From Alitta virens (taxonomy: Eukaryota > Annelida > Polychaeta > Phyllodocida > Nereididae): a DNA stretch of 64,000 bases. The stretch is taken from assembly GCA_932294295.1 (NCBI GenBank), contig OW028573.1, forward strand, positions 66,937,829-67,001,828. Reading direction: 5' to 3'. The notes under the pieces are model-generated. The model ran no database searches. It was not told where the DNA came from and worked only from the letters and a program-made list of their open reading frames with translations. The translations under genes and the position numbers were made by a program. Positions within the stretch are counted from its first letter, which is position 1. Every line of letters begins with the position of its first letter. Below are positions 49,702 to 61,296 of this stretch, piece after piece.

Positions 49702-50462
49702 CTAACTGCCCCTATTAGGCACTTCCTGTCGCCGCGATTCGTCTTTTGATTGGTCCTTATCAGTGACGTCATCCTTGCGTGCTCGTGCCTTGCTGCGCGT
49801 GCGCTTGACGGGCGACAGGGCCGTGCTGCTGTGAGACATGCGCAATCTGACGTTTTCGGATACTTTCGCAGCGTAGGGGGAGGTCGTCGGGTCGATGGTG
49901 GACGCTGATGACGTAATACCACGTGCACCTCTGGCACTGCTACTAGTGGTGCCACCTCTTGGGGGTAGAGGCTGACGTGAACTGGTCTGGTGGGGGTTTG
50001 TTGAGAGGGCAGTTGCCCCTGGCAGCCAGTCTCGTCTAAACACCCTCTTTGGAGATGATGAGTCTTTACTATTGTCTTTACCAGACTTTTTAGCGTCTGC
50101 GTTGCTGTTTTCACTTTTAGCCCCTTCAGTTGACGTCGTTTTACTCTGTTTAGCGTCAACAGCATCCCCATCTCCCTCTGTTGTTGCTGCTGATGTTGCG
50201 GCTGCTGTTGTTTTTCCTGCTTCCTTAACAGGAGACAGACTGCAAGGTCTCCTCAGGGGAGAGGCAGACCTGGACCTAGGAGCTTCCTCTGGCTTGGTTT
50301 GTCTCTGGCTAGTGGAGTTTCTCACAGGACTCTTAGAATTGGACCTTTTTGGTGTGTTGCTAGGTTTGCTAGCATTAAAAATGATCTCAAAATGATTCAG
50401 AGTCTGCAGAGGCAACAGCGGCTTGTTTTTACGGGCTTTTTCAAAACACTCTATGGATATAT
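49702..50462 (-). CDS. TTLL10: TTLL10-like terminal exon with basic Ser/Pro-rich tail
   Basis: The acceptor TTCCAG restores a Tyr codon with the previous exon. About 20 residues complete the TTL domain (a helix with FEKARKNKPLLPLQ). About 230 residues of low-complexity, basic sequence follow, with Ser-Pro-x-Arg/Lys occurring five times (SPVR, SPLR, SPVK, SPKR, SPVK). The stop lies at the 49702 end. The opposite-strand open frame at 50072-50395 is a shadow of this repetitive coding. Confidence 0.9.
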
Positions 50463-53400
50463 CTGGAAAAAGAAAATTACAAATTACAGAGACAGGTGCA
50501 GATAAATTTAAATCTCTCTACATGAGGCCTAATTAAATTCTCCATCACACTAAATGATCACTTAATTCATGAACTTTAAAACAGAACCTTACAGTAACTG
50601 TTTACGCGTGTTCACTTATTCTCCTGCTGTTTCCTATTAAATTACAGTATTATCTTTTGCTTCTTTGAGTAACACTTAATGATAAGAAACCAACTAGATA
50701 TTTACCATTAAAATGTATTTATAGTTTTACTCAGCATATTTGAAAAATTAATCACTTACACAACGCCTCTTTCGCCATGCCTGGCACAACGTCTTTTAGT
50801 GCTTCACAGTTTGTAGCCAAACAAGGATTAATGTTGACTTCAATCAAGTATATCTGCAACATCAATTTAACAATAATAGATCTGCGAATGAAATAACATG
50901 CTCCAAGAGCAGAAGTACAAATAGGAAAAAGTCGCCAGATCGCGTAGTCGTTGTACTTGTGGCAACCACATGTAGTCCTCGAACTTCGCCTGATTCTAAA
51001 TGGACAAAAATTTTGGAAAAACATGGCTTTTTAGTGCTTAACAATGTTAATGCAATATAAAGTTTGTTTCATAACATATGGTCGACTCCAGCCACCTTTT
51101 TTATTAGCTGTAGCTATAACTGGCCAAAGCCAGCTGCTTCTGTCTACTCCAAGCTAATAGACCTACCACCACTGAAAAAAATATAAACCTAGGTAAATGT
51201 AAGAAATGTATCTAATATCATAAATATGTACATTTAGATCTGGCTTTGAGTAGCCAGCTATAGCAAGATGGTTCCGTTTAGTGGCAGGCAGCATCACATA
51301 GAAGAAGTTGTCTAGCTTTGTCTAGGTTCAATTTGACGGGCCGTTTTAATGAAACTAACTGTACTTCATTGATATGGTATAGTTTAGGGTAGCCTGCCAG
51401 CTGGAACTCTTTATCAGAGGAGTTTAACTTACAAACAAATAATCCTAGGATGAATATCTCTATTGAATTCTGACTTTCATTTCCTCTTGGCTTTTATTTA
51501 GTTGTGCTTACTCATGTTAAATCGGATCCAAGCCAAAACAATGTATTGCTGACCTTGTATTTCCAGTAAGATTTGTTAGCATATTAATCATTGAAATACG
51601 CCGAAACTAGTTATTGGAAAAGAAGGTTGCTTGCTCCACCAAAGACTAAGGAACGCTATACTGCCACATTGCGACCCTTTGAAAAAAAAAAACGGATCCT
51701 CCTGGTGCAAAAGCAAAAAGTGAGCAGATAAATAAATGATGATTTAATCAACTAAGAAACATTTATGAATCTTAGAAGTGTACCACCTGTCGGAATGAAC
51801 TCCAAAGTAAAAGTTTAAATCGAGGTTTATGCATATTTAAGATGTATTTATTTCACAATAACCTCCCCCCTGTAGCTGTTTGGCTTTGATTTATCAAGTT
51901 GTACTGCTCCTAACTCCAAGGAACTAGCTAACGTGACCCGAAGCAGTCTGTTCGGGCTATACTGCTCCTATAAGATCCGTTCTACAGTTATCAAAATGTG
52001 AAGGATCGTTTTATTAGAAATTGGAATAATTAATCACTTACACAGTTTGGGAGTTTTTCCAATATATACACATAATAACTGACTGTTATTCCTCCGATAT
52101 GTGTCTATACTATGTTGATTGTAGCCACATAACTTTAAAATAAGTATCTTTTTCAACCAACTCTGCATTCGTATTTGCATGCTCACAACAAATGTCAGTT
52201 TGGGGGGTCGTTAAGTTTTCCTACTGAACCCCTACATCCTGACTGCGGTATGATTGTATCATCTCTCAATAGTAACATTCTTGAGCAGGTGAAACAGTCA
52301 ACTTACTTTCTTTTGTTAGATGTTTCATTCAAATATTTGCAATTTTCGTCAGAATTAATCGTTTTTCCTCCTTGCATGATCATGTTGGTTACATCCTATA
52401 GATTATTTGCTCAAACGTACTTCTTAAGGGTAATCATAACGACACCAGGCTTTAACTTCAAATTAATTTTCTCCGTAATAAAACCATATTTTAAAATTTC
52501 CTGCTATAAAGTTGTTCTTTCGAATTTTGACTAGTTTTTTTATTATATATATTAAAAGTACCTGGATATCCCGAGTATTCTCAAATTGCAGCAGTGTTTA
52601 TTTAGAAAAATTTGACTTTTATTTTATTTTTTTCAAATTTTTAGGTAAGATTCAGATCCAAATTAAAAAAAATATATGAATACATATAGTTCTCCACATT
52701 TAAATGTATACATTTGAAGATTCATTTTGGCATTTTTTAACTACATATCTGCTGTAGTAAATATTATATTCATTTAAACATTTGAAGGTCAGTATGGTCT
52801 TAGAAAAAAAAAGTTCCTGTTTTTGACATTGGTGACGCTGCAATGCAATGGTTGGTTCGACCCTTAACGTTCACAGATGTCTCCTCTAAAGTCCGCGATT
52901 GTTTCTAGCCACAATTAAAAAATTGTGTACTTACATGCCCTATACATTTTAGAAATAATCCTCACCTTCATGTCTTCATCCACCATGAAGTCATAGCCGT
53001 AGAGGTCGAAGAAGCCACACTTGGTCTGAAGCTTGTTTTTGACAGCATTAAAGCTGTACAGCATACAATCCCTCATACGTTTCTGCAATAGAAACAATTG
53101 GGTAACGCTTTAATTATGCCAGAGTGTTGTTCGATAGAATAGAATAGAATAGAATAATGATATGCAACTAGAGGTCGACTGGTACAAAATTTAGCGTGAT
53201 AACGAACATATATTTAAAACAAAATTAAAAGATAAAAAGGAATACTCAAACATAGGCCTGTATAAATGGTGGTAGTAAAGTTTTCTCACATCTTAATCAT
53301 CTAAACCTAACAAGTCCATCAGTATATTTTTATCACACAGTAAGACACCAAATCTTTGTATTACTACATTTTCTATTACCTCTAGTACATTGAAAACCCA

Positions 53401-56400
53401 GTCATCAGGCAGACCCTTCATTGCAGCAACATATTCATTTATGTAATCATTGAACCTGTCCATGCTCCAGGCAGTGTCCTCCTTGTTCTCTTTGTATAGA
53501 GGGTCCTTTTTCTGGATGAACTGAAAATCGAAAGAAATTACACAATTAAAATAGACTTATATAAATTCTTACAATGGGAGATTATCGTCATATATCACAA
53601 CACACAATATTATTCAAATAATTAGGCCTACCACAAATACAATTTATTGACCTCTCTCTCTCATCTCATTAACCAACCCTAGCTGTCTGTCTGTCTGAGA
53701 TGTTAAATTGGCGGTCCCTTGTACTCAGGGTCAAGTAAAAGACTCCACCTCATCAATGAAACCCTCGATAGTGGCAAGAACTTGCCTTAGAGGGCTGCAC
53801 TTTCCATATCTATCTATCAATCTATCTATAGCTAAGATATGTCAGTGTGACTATCAAAATGCACCATTAGGTCATATAGAGTGTTACTGTATGAAATTGC
53901 ATTAGGGTAAGTGTATTAATGTAAGAGTTCAGCTCTGGTAATGAAAGTGTGTGTTAGAGTTCTGCTCTGGAAATGAAAGTGTAACACCCGCCCTCCTGTC
54001 GGTCAGACGAACACTGGACAGTTTTAATGATGCCTGTGTGCTTTGTGGGATTCCCTGAGGGTTTTGCTGCACTGCATCCTATGTTTTAAACTACATGATC
54101 TTTTATTGACAATGTCTTGGCTAATATTATGGATACAAAGTCCAATCAATTCTTTAAAAACTTTGAATATTAATTAAATGCATCATGCGCATTTGTTGAT
54201 AATGAAAATCTTCTTTGGGATATTCACATAGAATTATACTTGAAATTATCAAATGAAATGTCAGAGATAAGCAATTGCTATGAGCCAGGTGTAGCTGAGG
54301 AATCACCTGTCATATTTTAATTTCAATTCAAAATCAAGTTTATTTCAACATTAAACTTCTTACAGTACATGAAACTAAAACAGAGGAAATAAAGTTGAAG
54401 CAGCTTGATGCTCACTGGCTTATTTATTCAATTACAATTCATGAATCATTGAATTAACACTTTGCACTCACCCAATTGATTAAATACATAAAATATGTAC
54501 TGTATTTTAAATTTAATTTAAACTTGATTTCCATAAAAAAAGTTATGTAAATTATTATTATACATTTTATTATTATCAGTTTCTTCACATTAGCCACACA
54601 GCCATAATATTATTACCATATGATACTAGTGAAAGGGAAGGAGTGATTCAGAGGGTCTACATTTGAGAACGGGAAAAGCACTGGCTAAAATCAAACTTTA
54701 TTTTGACTTGTAATGTGGTCAATGTCAATGTCTCAATGCTACTGGCTGCAAAGCTCAGTCAGCTTATATGACCAGCTACCAGAGGCAGATGTGGGTGGGT
54801 GGGTGATTAGGGCTTTACGTCCTGCATTTCTGCACCTGATGGGCTAATTAGGACCGACAGGGACCATGCCCAGAGGCAGATGTAATGCTGAGATGATATG
54901 GCTTGGTACTTTACGAACAATTATATTGCAGTATATTTCTTATTGTGCCCCCCCCCATTAAAATGTTCAGAGGTTTATAGTAAAATTTTACACTTATTAG
55001 GGCAGAATTCATTGCTTAAGTTTTTGCAAATTTGCCGAGATTATGCTGCTGCGGCAGCCTATGTTTTGAAATATAATTTGGCTTGAATAAGAAAATAACT
55101 TTAAAAAACCTGCAACCAGCAGTTTATTTTTGTTTTCCAAAATCATAAATACACAGAAAAATTACCATTGCATTATTACGTTTCATTTGATTAAGCAAGG
55201 TTTCTTAAGGGTAAAATACTAACAAAAAAAAAAAAAAAAATTGCTTGGACATACAACAAATGACACAGCTAATGTCAAATCGTGACTAAAGAAATATCAA
55301 AGCATTCTATACTTTTTCCGGGAAATGCAAAATCTTGAACTTTGCAAATAAGCTTTCCTCAATGACAATTCATGAACAAGGTAATGCAGATCGGGCAATT
55401 AAATGAATCACAGAGAAGCAGAAATGATGCTGAGTCCATATATAGGAAACATGAAATTGTAAAGCATCATTTTAATTTTACATATGAACGATGTTCATAT
55501 TCTAAATAAGTGTGAAGTTAAGAACACTAATGCAAGTATTTAAACTATGTATCATTAAAATACTGATTGGTTAGGTCATTTGAAGTAAATTCAAATAGTG
55601 GTGATTTCACACATACGTTTTCACCAACTAATACTAGTAATAGGCAGGACCTATATGTTTGGGTGAGTGGAGTAAACAGCCATCCAGTTTAGGCTCGACT
55701 GGGAATTGAACGCAGGACCCAGTGGTTAGAAACGCAGCATGCTACCAATGAGCTAAGCCCCCACCCTTCCAACCAATAGATGTTGATTTACAAAAATTTA
55801 GCTGATCACTTGGAAGTAATTGTACCCCACTTATTAAGAGAAATATTCTCGGAAGTGGCAGCTCAGGTATTCTGATCGTGACTGGTGGCTGACGATCACT
55901 GAAATATAACCTTCTTCCGGGCTATAATTTGTTATAAATGTTATAAATGTTAAGCCCACCAATATGACATGTTATATCTGGGAGGTACACCCGTGGTCTT
56001 GTTTGAGGCCAATTTTGTCAAAGTTACCAACATTTTAACAAGAGTATGAGACTCTCTATAACTGCTGTTTTACAACTCCACTTCAGCTGCAAACTTTCAG
56101 TTCAAGTGCCCCATTCAATTAGCAAATTAGCAGCCTATTTTAGCAGCTGTATGGCCTAATGGTTAAGGCATCCGCCAGTTCCACATTGGCCAGCTCTGCT
56201 GATCGCATCAGATGTTAAATTGGAGGTGCCTTGTACTCGGTGTGAGGTCTTTTACAATGCTAAGGCAAGTAAAAGACCCCACCCATGGGGTAAATGTTTA
56301 ACATGGTGTTGACTCCAAGCCTTATCATCTCATCATTACGTGTGCCTCTGGCAGCTAGTTATATAAGCTGACTAAGCTTCAGACCCAGTAGCATCTTACA

Positions 56401-59400
56401 GCTAAAAACACTAACTCTCAAGTGAAAATGAATGAAAGAACAGGATGATGAAACAGGCGAAAAGAACATTTCATCCTTCATTCGAAAAATATTGACGAAC
56501 ACTTGAAATTAGCTTTAAAATGGACCTTTCGCCAGCAGTGTGACCAATAACCATTGGACTTTGTAACCTCATTAGTTCTACCTGGCATGGATTCAAACCG
56601 TCTGCGAAATAAGTTATTTTCTGTGAAATACTTTAAACTGCAGGTTTTGTGCTCCCTTTAAATTTGCTGCCAAGAATTATGGACTTTCATATTTCTTATT
56701 TATTCAACTATCATCTAACCATAAAATAAAACTAAAGGCACTTTTTAAAAAACAGTAGATTGTGAGGAGCCAAGCAATGAGTTTTGTCGGATGAGGGAAG
56801 TTTTTCCAGGTGAGGGCAGTGAGTCTGATTTGATTTAACAACACCTCTATTCCACACATAAGCAACAGCATTTACCTGGTTGGTTAAGTGTGTGATGAGG
56901 TTGCCACAGTCATTATCATACTCATTTAGAGAGAGTCTGACATAGCCCTTGTGGTAGAGAACTAGGTAGGGCACCATGTTGGCAATCAGCATGTAGGCTC
57001 GAATGTCAAATTTCCGTTTTTCGAGTAACAGCGGGTTCTTGATGTAGCTGCAATGAAATTACTACAAACAATCATAATAAGATCGAAAATTTGATTTTCG
57101 TAAATTGTCTTGCGCCATAAATGGCTCTGCTCACTTAAAATAACACAATTTAAAAATTCATGTTTCCCAGATAATAAGGTGATCATACTAATGTAAGTTT
57201 TTTTTTTTATAACCCTGAACAAATGAATACTTCCAAGCTAGTTTATGTTGCATTATCCAAGAGATTATACTCATTCTGATATAACACAAAATTAAATTAA
57301 TATGAAAATATCGTCATCAAATAGTTTTAGTGTTCGTCTTAGCATGTCTGTGTTTGTCGCAGCCTGTTTTTCAGACTTCTTACAGCGATACTCTCTGGTC
57401 ATATCCGTTGCTTTATTTCTTTCTCAAAACATCCCTCTCAACTCACCGTTGAATTACCCTGTTGATCGGCTTGGAGGGTCTGCCTGGCTCTCCTTCATGT
57501 TCCTGAACAAGTTGCTTGATCTCGTTAACATCCTTGGAGATGAAGATTCCCTTGCCTTGGTTTCGGCCCGTGGGCTTACAAATCCACCATTCACCCTCTG
57601 GAAAAGAAACGGGTTGATGTAATAAAGATACTCCACATCTGAGGTACCCTTAACCCATGCATGGGGTAACGCTGTGGGGGAAGACCTCAAACCCCAGCGG
57701 CCAACACATGGCTCACTACAATGCACACTCCAGTTATGGCTGTCTATAGCTATCCCATACCTAACACAGACGTGAATGACCTTTACCAGTTACCACATCG
57801 TTAAACATTATCTAACTAACTAAATGGACTTTGCTTTATGCCTTTTCGTTAATTTATGTACATATACTTAATATTTTATATGTATATAAACATTTTTGTT
57901 TTATTGTATTATCATGAAGCAGTACTGCAGTAGCAATAATCCCACGCAAAAGCCATTCTCCCACACCAAATGAGTCAGTGATGTCATTTTTACCCTGAAA
58001 GGTCATTCATAACTGTGCTACTATAAGTAATGGATAGCCAGAAAATCATGACTAGCAGAGCCCTGTGTTGGCCACTGGGGTTTGAGGTCTTCACCCGCAG
58101 TGTCATCACCCGTGCACAAAGAGGCACAGACTTTCAATGGCAAGGCCTCTGCTACACCAAAAACACATAGCATCTCATTGTGATTTATATGAATATGGTC
58201 ATTTGAAATAGTTTCATTGCTAAATAAAGTCGCGAACGTTTTCCAATGCATGTGTATTAAACAAAAGAACTTCAAATTATTTCCAGAATCATTCGTACCT
58301 TTAAACACATTGAAATACAACTCCCTGTCCTTCGGATCGTCTAATTTGTAAGTCTCTGGGATAAAATCTGCAAGTTTGACTCTTCCAACAACTCTGGTCT
58401 TCTTGGAGTTAGACTGAAGCCATTTTTCATATTCAGTTAAGGAGTTGAGCAGCCCCATCTTGTTGGTCAACAATTGGCAGTTTGGGATGTGATTCACCAT
58501 TTGATCTCCTGAAATCAGAAATTACACTGAACACATTTAAAAGAAATTACACTTGGCTGACAACGCACCAAAATTAAATTAACCGTGAATAGATTCTTCC
58601 ATTTGCTGATTTTACCATTACAGATGTGTCCCTAATAAGAAGCTTGGCAATCTCACATAATATTGGCTCAGGTTTAATTGATTAAATTATGTGTGTTTAA
58701 GATATTCAAGCTAAGACAGAGAAATATTAATAGATGAAGCAGTGATTACCAAAATCGTATCAGGGCATTTATTATTCATTAATCTGCTCTGGTCTCTTTC
58801 ACAACAGTTACTGGTTCACACACCTAAAGTACCAATATCGCTCGAATAATACATTTTTTATAATACTGTAATTACTAATTAATATTTCATTAAGTAGTCA
58901 TTTTCAATTGAATTAACACTGCAGGTTTTCATATCAAAACAAAAGCAGCGTGTAATTAATCAACTTTCATGTGAAGCACACGGACCCTATTCCGCTTATT
59001 TATATCTTGTCACTACTTAAATGGCAGTGGTGCATTTAATAACATTTTCACTTAGAAAGTCATCAGGGGGCAGCGTAATGTCTTCTATTTCTGATACAGC
59101 ATAATGAGTTCATTCTGCTGGAAACCTACTGCAAATAACGAGCTGGGAAATACCAATTATGAAATAATTATGAAATAAATATCTTCCATAGAGAGGAAAG
59201 CAGGTGCTCACCTTCCTTAAATGTCCCATAATTGATGGCAGTTTTTAATTCACACCATTTCAGTTTGAAATTGTCATCATTCTTGTCCTTGATTCTCCTC
59301 CAACCAATTTCTTCCATGGCATCATTAATTCTACAATTCGAGACCAAGAAAATAAGTGTTGTACAAATTATGACCTTCACTCTACCAGAAGAAGAACTGC

Positions 59401-60681
59401 ATTATTAAGGGCCAGTTCCTACAAACTTTATTCACGAAATTAAAACTATTTTTACTTTTCTAGATTAGGCAGCATCTACCGACCAACATCAACCGGTGTA
59501 TTTTTGGTCACTTTGGTAAACAGTATTTGCTCCATGAAACATGTTTGGAAGAACCAATGCTTTTCATGTCACCTAAATGGACTTTATATGGGAAGGGCTT
59601 CTTGAAACTTATAACCATACAACAGTTATTTAAAAGTTACTTAGGATCGGGTAACTTTCCACTGCTGTTGCAATGATGCAGTCGAATTTTGCTATGGTAC
59701 GGAAAGTTCAATGGCACAGCCATAGGTAAAATGGCAGCCAATGGTGGGTGGCAGCACTCCGATGAAATAGGTTAATCAAGAACATACACCTGTGCGCCCT
59801 AACATATTGATGGTTTATCACAATACCAAAAGTGCAGCATTCAAAAGTGTGTATTCGTTGAAGATTTGTAATGATATGGCCATGTTAATTATAATAAACA
59901 AACCTCTGCACACTTCATGTGGACAATACATTAGTGTAAGACGAAAGACCGTTTACATCATATTGGACAATTGCCAAAGATTAGAGCTGAAATACTCATT
60001 TCTTTTGGCTCTACCAAGAAATACTAACAATTGATTCAATAAGCTATGCATTAAGCCATTTTAGATTGAGACTCGACAAAATCTTTCTGTTTTCTGGGCG
60101 GCTAACGTTTCCCCAAGGCAGCAAAAGATAAGCAATTTTTTTCGGTATGTATTTAAACCATCCTTCCCAAATATAAGTACCCACAATGTCCTAATTGTAC
60201 ATGTATAGTGATACTAGTAACATTTCTTTATATCCTTTATACTTCACAATTTCATATCTTTCATTTTTAAATGAGAAGAGGTAACCAGATAAAATATACT
60301 GCTTGTCATCATATAGTAGACCAAATAAAAATACATAATATTTCATGCTTTTGTATTGTTAATGTGAAAAAAGGTTTCTAAGATTTACATTTACACTTTA
60401 ATTGCATCTATATCCATATATTTTGTTCTACATACTGTTTTCATGTTTTGTCTTTAGTGAGCACTGCTAAGTACTTATATAGTAATGGGTGCTGCAAAAA
60501 TAACCAAAACCTTATATTCATTTGATTGTTTTGTAAATACATATATCTAGAATATATTAATTGTGCACTTACAATGTCACCCCATTGCCCCCTCCAATGT
60601 AGAAAGTTGGCTCTTTGTTTGTGTGCATCGTGAGTTTTGGAGGATGAACTTGATCTTCAACTTTGTCTCTACCTCTGTCTG
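49702..60681 (-). CDS. TTLL10: TTLL10-like tubulin polyglycylase, 5'-partial, nine exons
   Basis: Exons in coding order: 60573-60681, 59212-59330, 58299-58508, 57447-57597, 56876-57047, 53380-53520, 52966-53082, 50760-50853, 49702-50462. All introns are GT/AG and every junction keeps frame, giving about 624 residues before the stop. Counting from the first visible codon: FYIGGGNG at 27-34, typical of TTLL10; the ATP-grasp stretch WWICKPTGRNQGKG at 150-163 with Lys154; KFDIR at 209-213; HLTNQ at 250-254; YGYDFMVDEDMK ending at 340; and LIEVNINP at 343-350. Asp332, Glu345 and Asn347 are the expected metal/ATP ligands, so the enzyme looks active. Members of this family extend glycine chains on tubulin (and some other proteins) in cilia; that is family knowledge. 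Residues from about 395 to 624 form a basic, Ser/Pro/Thr-rich, probably disordered tail. The start codon is missing: the first exon opens with two bases of a split codon, so upstream exons remain. Other TTLL classes are less likely because of the FYIGG motif. Confidence 0.93.
50760..50853 (-). CDS. TTLL10: TTLL10-like exon with catalytic E-x-N
   Basis: The exon begins IYLIEVNINPCLATNC, giving the catalytic Glu-Val-Asn triplet and the conserved NP and TNC residues. It ends in phase 1 at the donor GTAAGT. The acceptor is TTGCAG. It lies directly below a MITE (51061-51363) inserted in the preceding intron. Confidence 0.95.
51061..51363 (-). mobile_element. MITE family A, copy 4 (303 bp)
   Basis: The left end GTTTGTTTCATAACATATGG and right end TTTTAATGAAACTAACTGTA match the family TIR. 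It carries about 46 extra bases near 51265-51310 relative to copy 3, and its internal hairpin is degraded. It lies inside the intron between TTLL exons 50760 and 52966. Confidence 0.8.
51380..52960. other. TTLL intron remainder
   Basis: AT-rich intronic sequence. The open frame at 52175-52534 on the plus strand has no motifs and is antisense to the gene. Confidence 0.5.
52966..53082 (-). CDS. TTLL10: TTLL10-like exon with metal-binding Asp
   Basis: This 39-codon exon, phase 0 at both ends, ends with FFDLYGYDFMVDEDMK. The Asp of GYDFMVD is the first metal ligand of the ATP-grasp active site. The acceptor is TTGCAG and the donor is GTGAGG. Confidence 0.94.
53131..53157 (+). repeat. (ATAGA)n short array
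   Basis: The GATAGAATAGAATAGAATAG-type pentamer repeat resembles, in reverse, the (TTCTA)n tail at 45072. Confidence 0.8.
53380..53520 (-). CDS. TTLL10: TTLL10-like exon
   Basis: This 47-codon exon, phase 0 at both ends, begins FIQKKDPLYKENKEDTAW and continues through a helical stretch. In TTLL10 this corresponds to the insert after HLTNQ, which starts with a Lys-rich segment. The acceptor is TTTCAG and the donor is GTAATA. It follows an intron of about 3.4 kb filled with SINE copies. Confidence 0.9.
53693..53775 (+). repeat. SINE-1 fragment
   Basis: Contains GATGTTAAATTGGCGGTCCC and GTCAAGTAAAAGACTCCACC. Confidence 0.65.
54725..54905 (-). repeat. SINE-1 interrupted by a nested SINE-2
   Basis: The reverse body has CAATGCTACTGGCTGCAAAG, TATATGACCAGCTACCAGAG, then the insertion, then resumes at GCAGATGTAATGCTGAGATG. 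A 13-bp direct duplication flanks the insertion. Confidence 0.9.
54792..54869 (-). repeat. SINE-2 fragment nested in SINE-1 with 13-bp target duplication
   Basis: The 78-bp insert has the 3' end of SINE-2 in reverse (GATTAGGGCTTTACGTCCTG). CCAGAGGCAGATG occurs at 54779-54791 and again at 54870-54882. This is a clean target-site duplication and dates SINE-2 activity after SINE-1 insertion. Confidence 0.95.
55675..55765 (-). repeat. SINE-2, tRNA-like head
   Basis: On the minus strand GGGGGCTTAGCTCATTGGTA begins a tRNA-like head (A box present), with a B-box relic at GCGTTCAATTCCC and the body start. Confidence 0.8.
56145..56400 (+). repeat. SINE-1, full length with tRNA-like A box
   Basis: TGGCCTAATGGTTAAGGC (56151-56168) is a tRNA A box. 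The linker GCTGATCGCATCAGATGTTA, the body and the 3' end AAGCTTCAGACCCAGTAGCA follow. It carries an extra GTGAGGTCTTTTACAATGC segment, apparently an inserted inverted piece of the body. Confidence 0.88.
56876..57047 (-). CDS. TTLL10: TTLL10-like exon with KFDIR motif
   Basis: The exon starts YIKNPLLLEKRKFDIRAY and ends at HLTNQ. Both are hallmark TTLL stretches: the RKFDIR strand contacts nucleotide, and HLTN helps bind metal and substrate. The acceptor is TTGCAG and the donor is GTAAAT, with exit in phase 0. Confidence 0.96.
57447..57597 (-). CDS. TTLL10: TTLL10-like exon with ATP-binding motif
   Basis: The exon encodes GEWWICKPTGRNQGKGIF followed by a segment ending in PINRVIQR. The Lys-Pro and Gly-rich loop bind ATP in TTL-fold ligases. 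The acceptor is TTCCAG and the donor is GTGAGT. Longer open frames across this exon on both strands are shadows of it. Confidence 0.96.
58299..58508 (-). CDS. TTLL10: TTLL10-like exon
   Basis: This 210-nt exon carries QMVNHIPNCQLLTNKMGLL and later FIPETYKLDD, two signature stretches of the TTL domain (the NHIPN/TNK region and the P-x-T-Y/F-x-L element). The acceptor is TTTCAG and the donor is GTACGA. An open frame continues past the donor to 58021, but that extension is intronic: the downstream exon resumes exactly at the expected EGEWWICKP sequence. Confidence 0.95.
59212..59330 (-). CDS. TTLL10: TTLL10-like exon
   Basis: The exon encodes a segment running from INDAMEEIGWRRI to GTFKEG. It contains the conserved GW(R/K)R and KWCE elements of the TTL fold N-lobe. 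The acceptor is TTGTAG and the donor is GTGAGC. The entry phase matches the exon at 60573 and the exit phase matches the exon at 58508, producing the conserved EGDQMVNHIPN junction. Confidence 0.93.
60573..60681 (-). CDS. TTLL10: TTLL10-like exon, N-terminal FYIGG motif
   Basis: The acceptor TTTCAG precedes the exon and the donor GTAAGT follows it. The exon opens with two bases of a split codon and ends with two bases (TT), which pair with the A of the next exon to make Leu. The first part is polar and poorly conserved. The end carries FYIGGGNGV, the motif at the start of the folded region in TTLL10. A second CAG lies three bases inside the acceptor, so an alternative exon one codon shorter is possible. 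Earlier exons are expected upstream. Confidence 0.88.
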
Positions 60682-61296
60682 CTGAAAGTTTTAATTTGAT
60701 GATTTAACATTTCAACAACAGGAATACACAAAAGATTCATCTGACCATGGAAAGACAATGCTCTCAATTGTTACACGGAAAGAGCAGCTATTACAGTCTG
60801 ATGTACACCATGCTTCCTCAGCTATTGACATTCAGAATCACAGGGAGTAGGAGTGGGCCCCAATTCCAATGTAATACTATGGCCGTTAGAAGAGGTCATA
60901 ATATTTATTTCAATTTCTACTCGTAAAAAAAAAAACAGGTTTTACTTTCTTTGTGATTCTGATATTTTAGATCGTAACAAGCTGAAGAAATTTGGTGTAC
61001 ACCGAGTGAAACCTCCCAGCTGCTTCCATGAGATAATTGAGAGTAAATCTTAATTTATCATTACAGAAAGTGGTTTACTTAAGAAATCATTTCCATGGAA
61101 TCCTTTCCATGCCATGTCAGCTACAATAATAGATTTTGTACTGTCAAAGGTTCAAAATTTGAGCCATAATTGAGTTAAATTTCTGCAGACCGGTGAAACA
61201 AATTTCTGCAATTACCATAATGAAACAGCTTCCATGTAGACATTGAAATAACTTAATTAAATTTAGTTTAATTATCAAACTTTTGAAAGTTTGGCA

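Noticed and set aside
50072..50395. 107-codon plus-strand frame
   Set aside because: It is antisense to the low-complexity TTLL tail, whose Ser/Pro-rich codons leave the opposite strand open.
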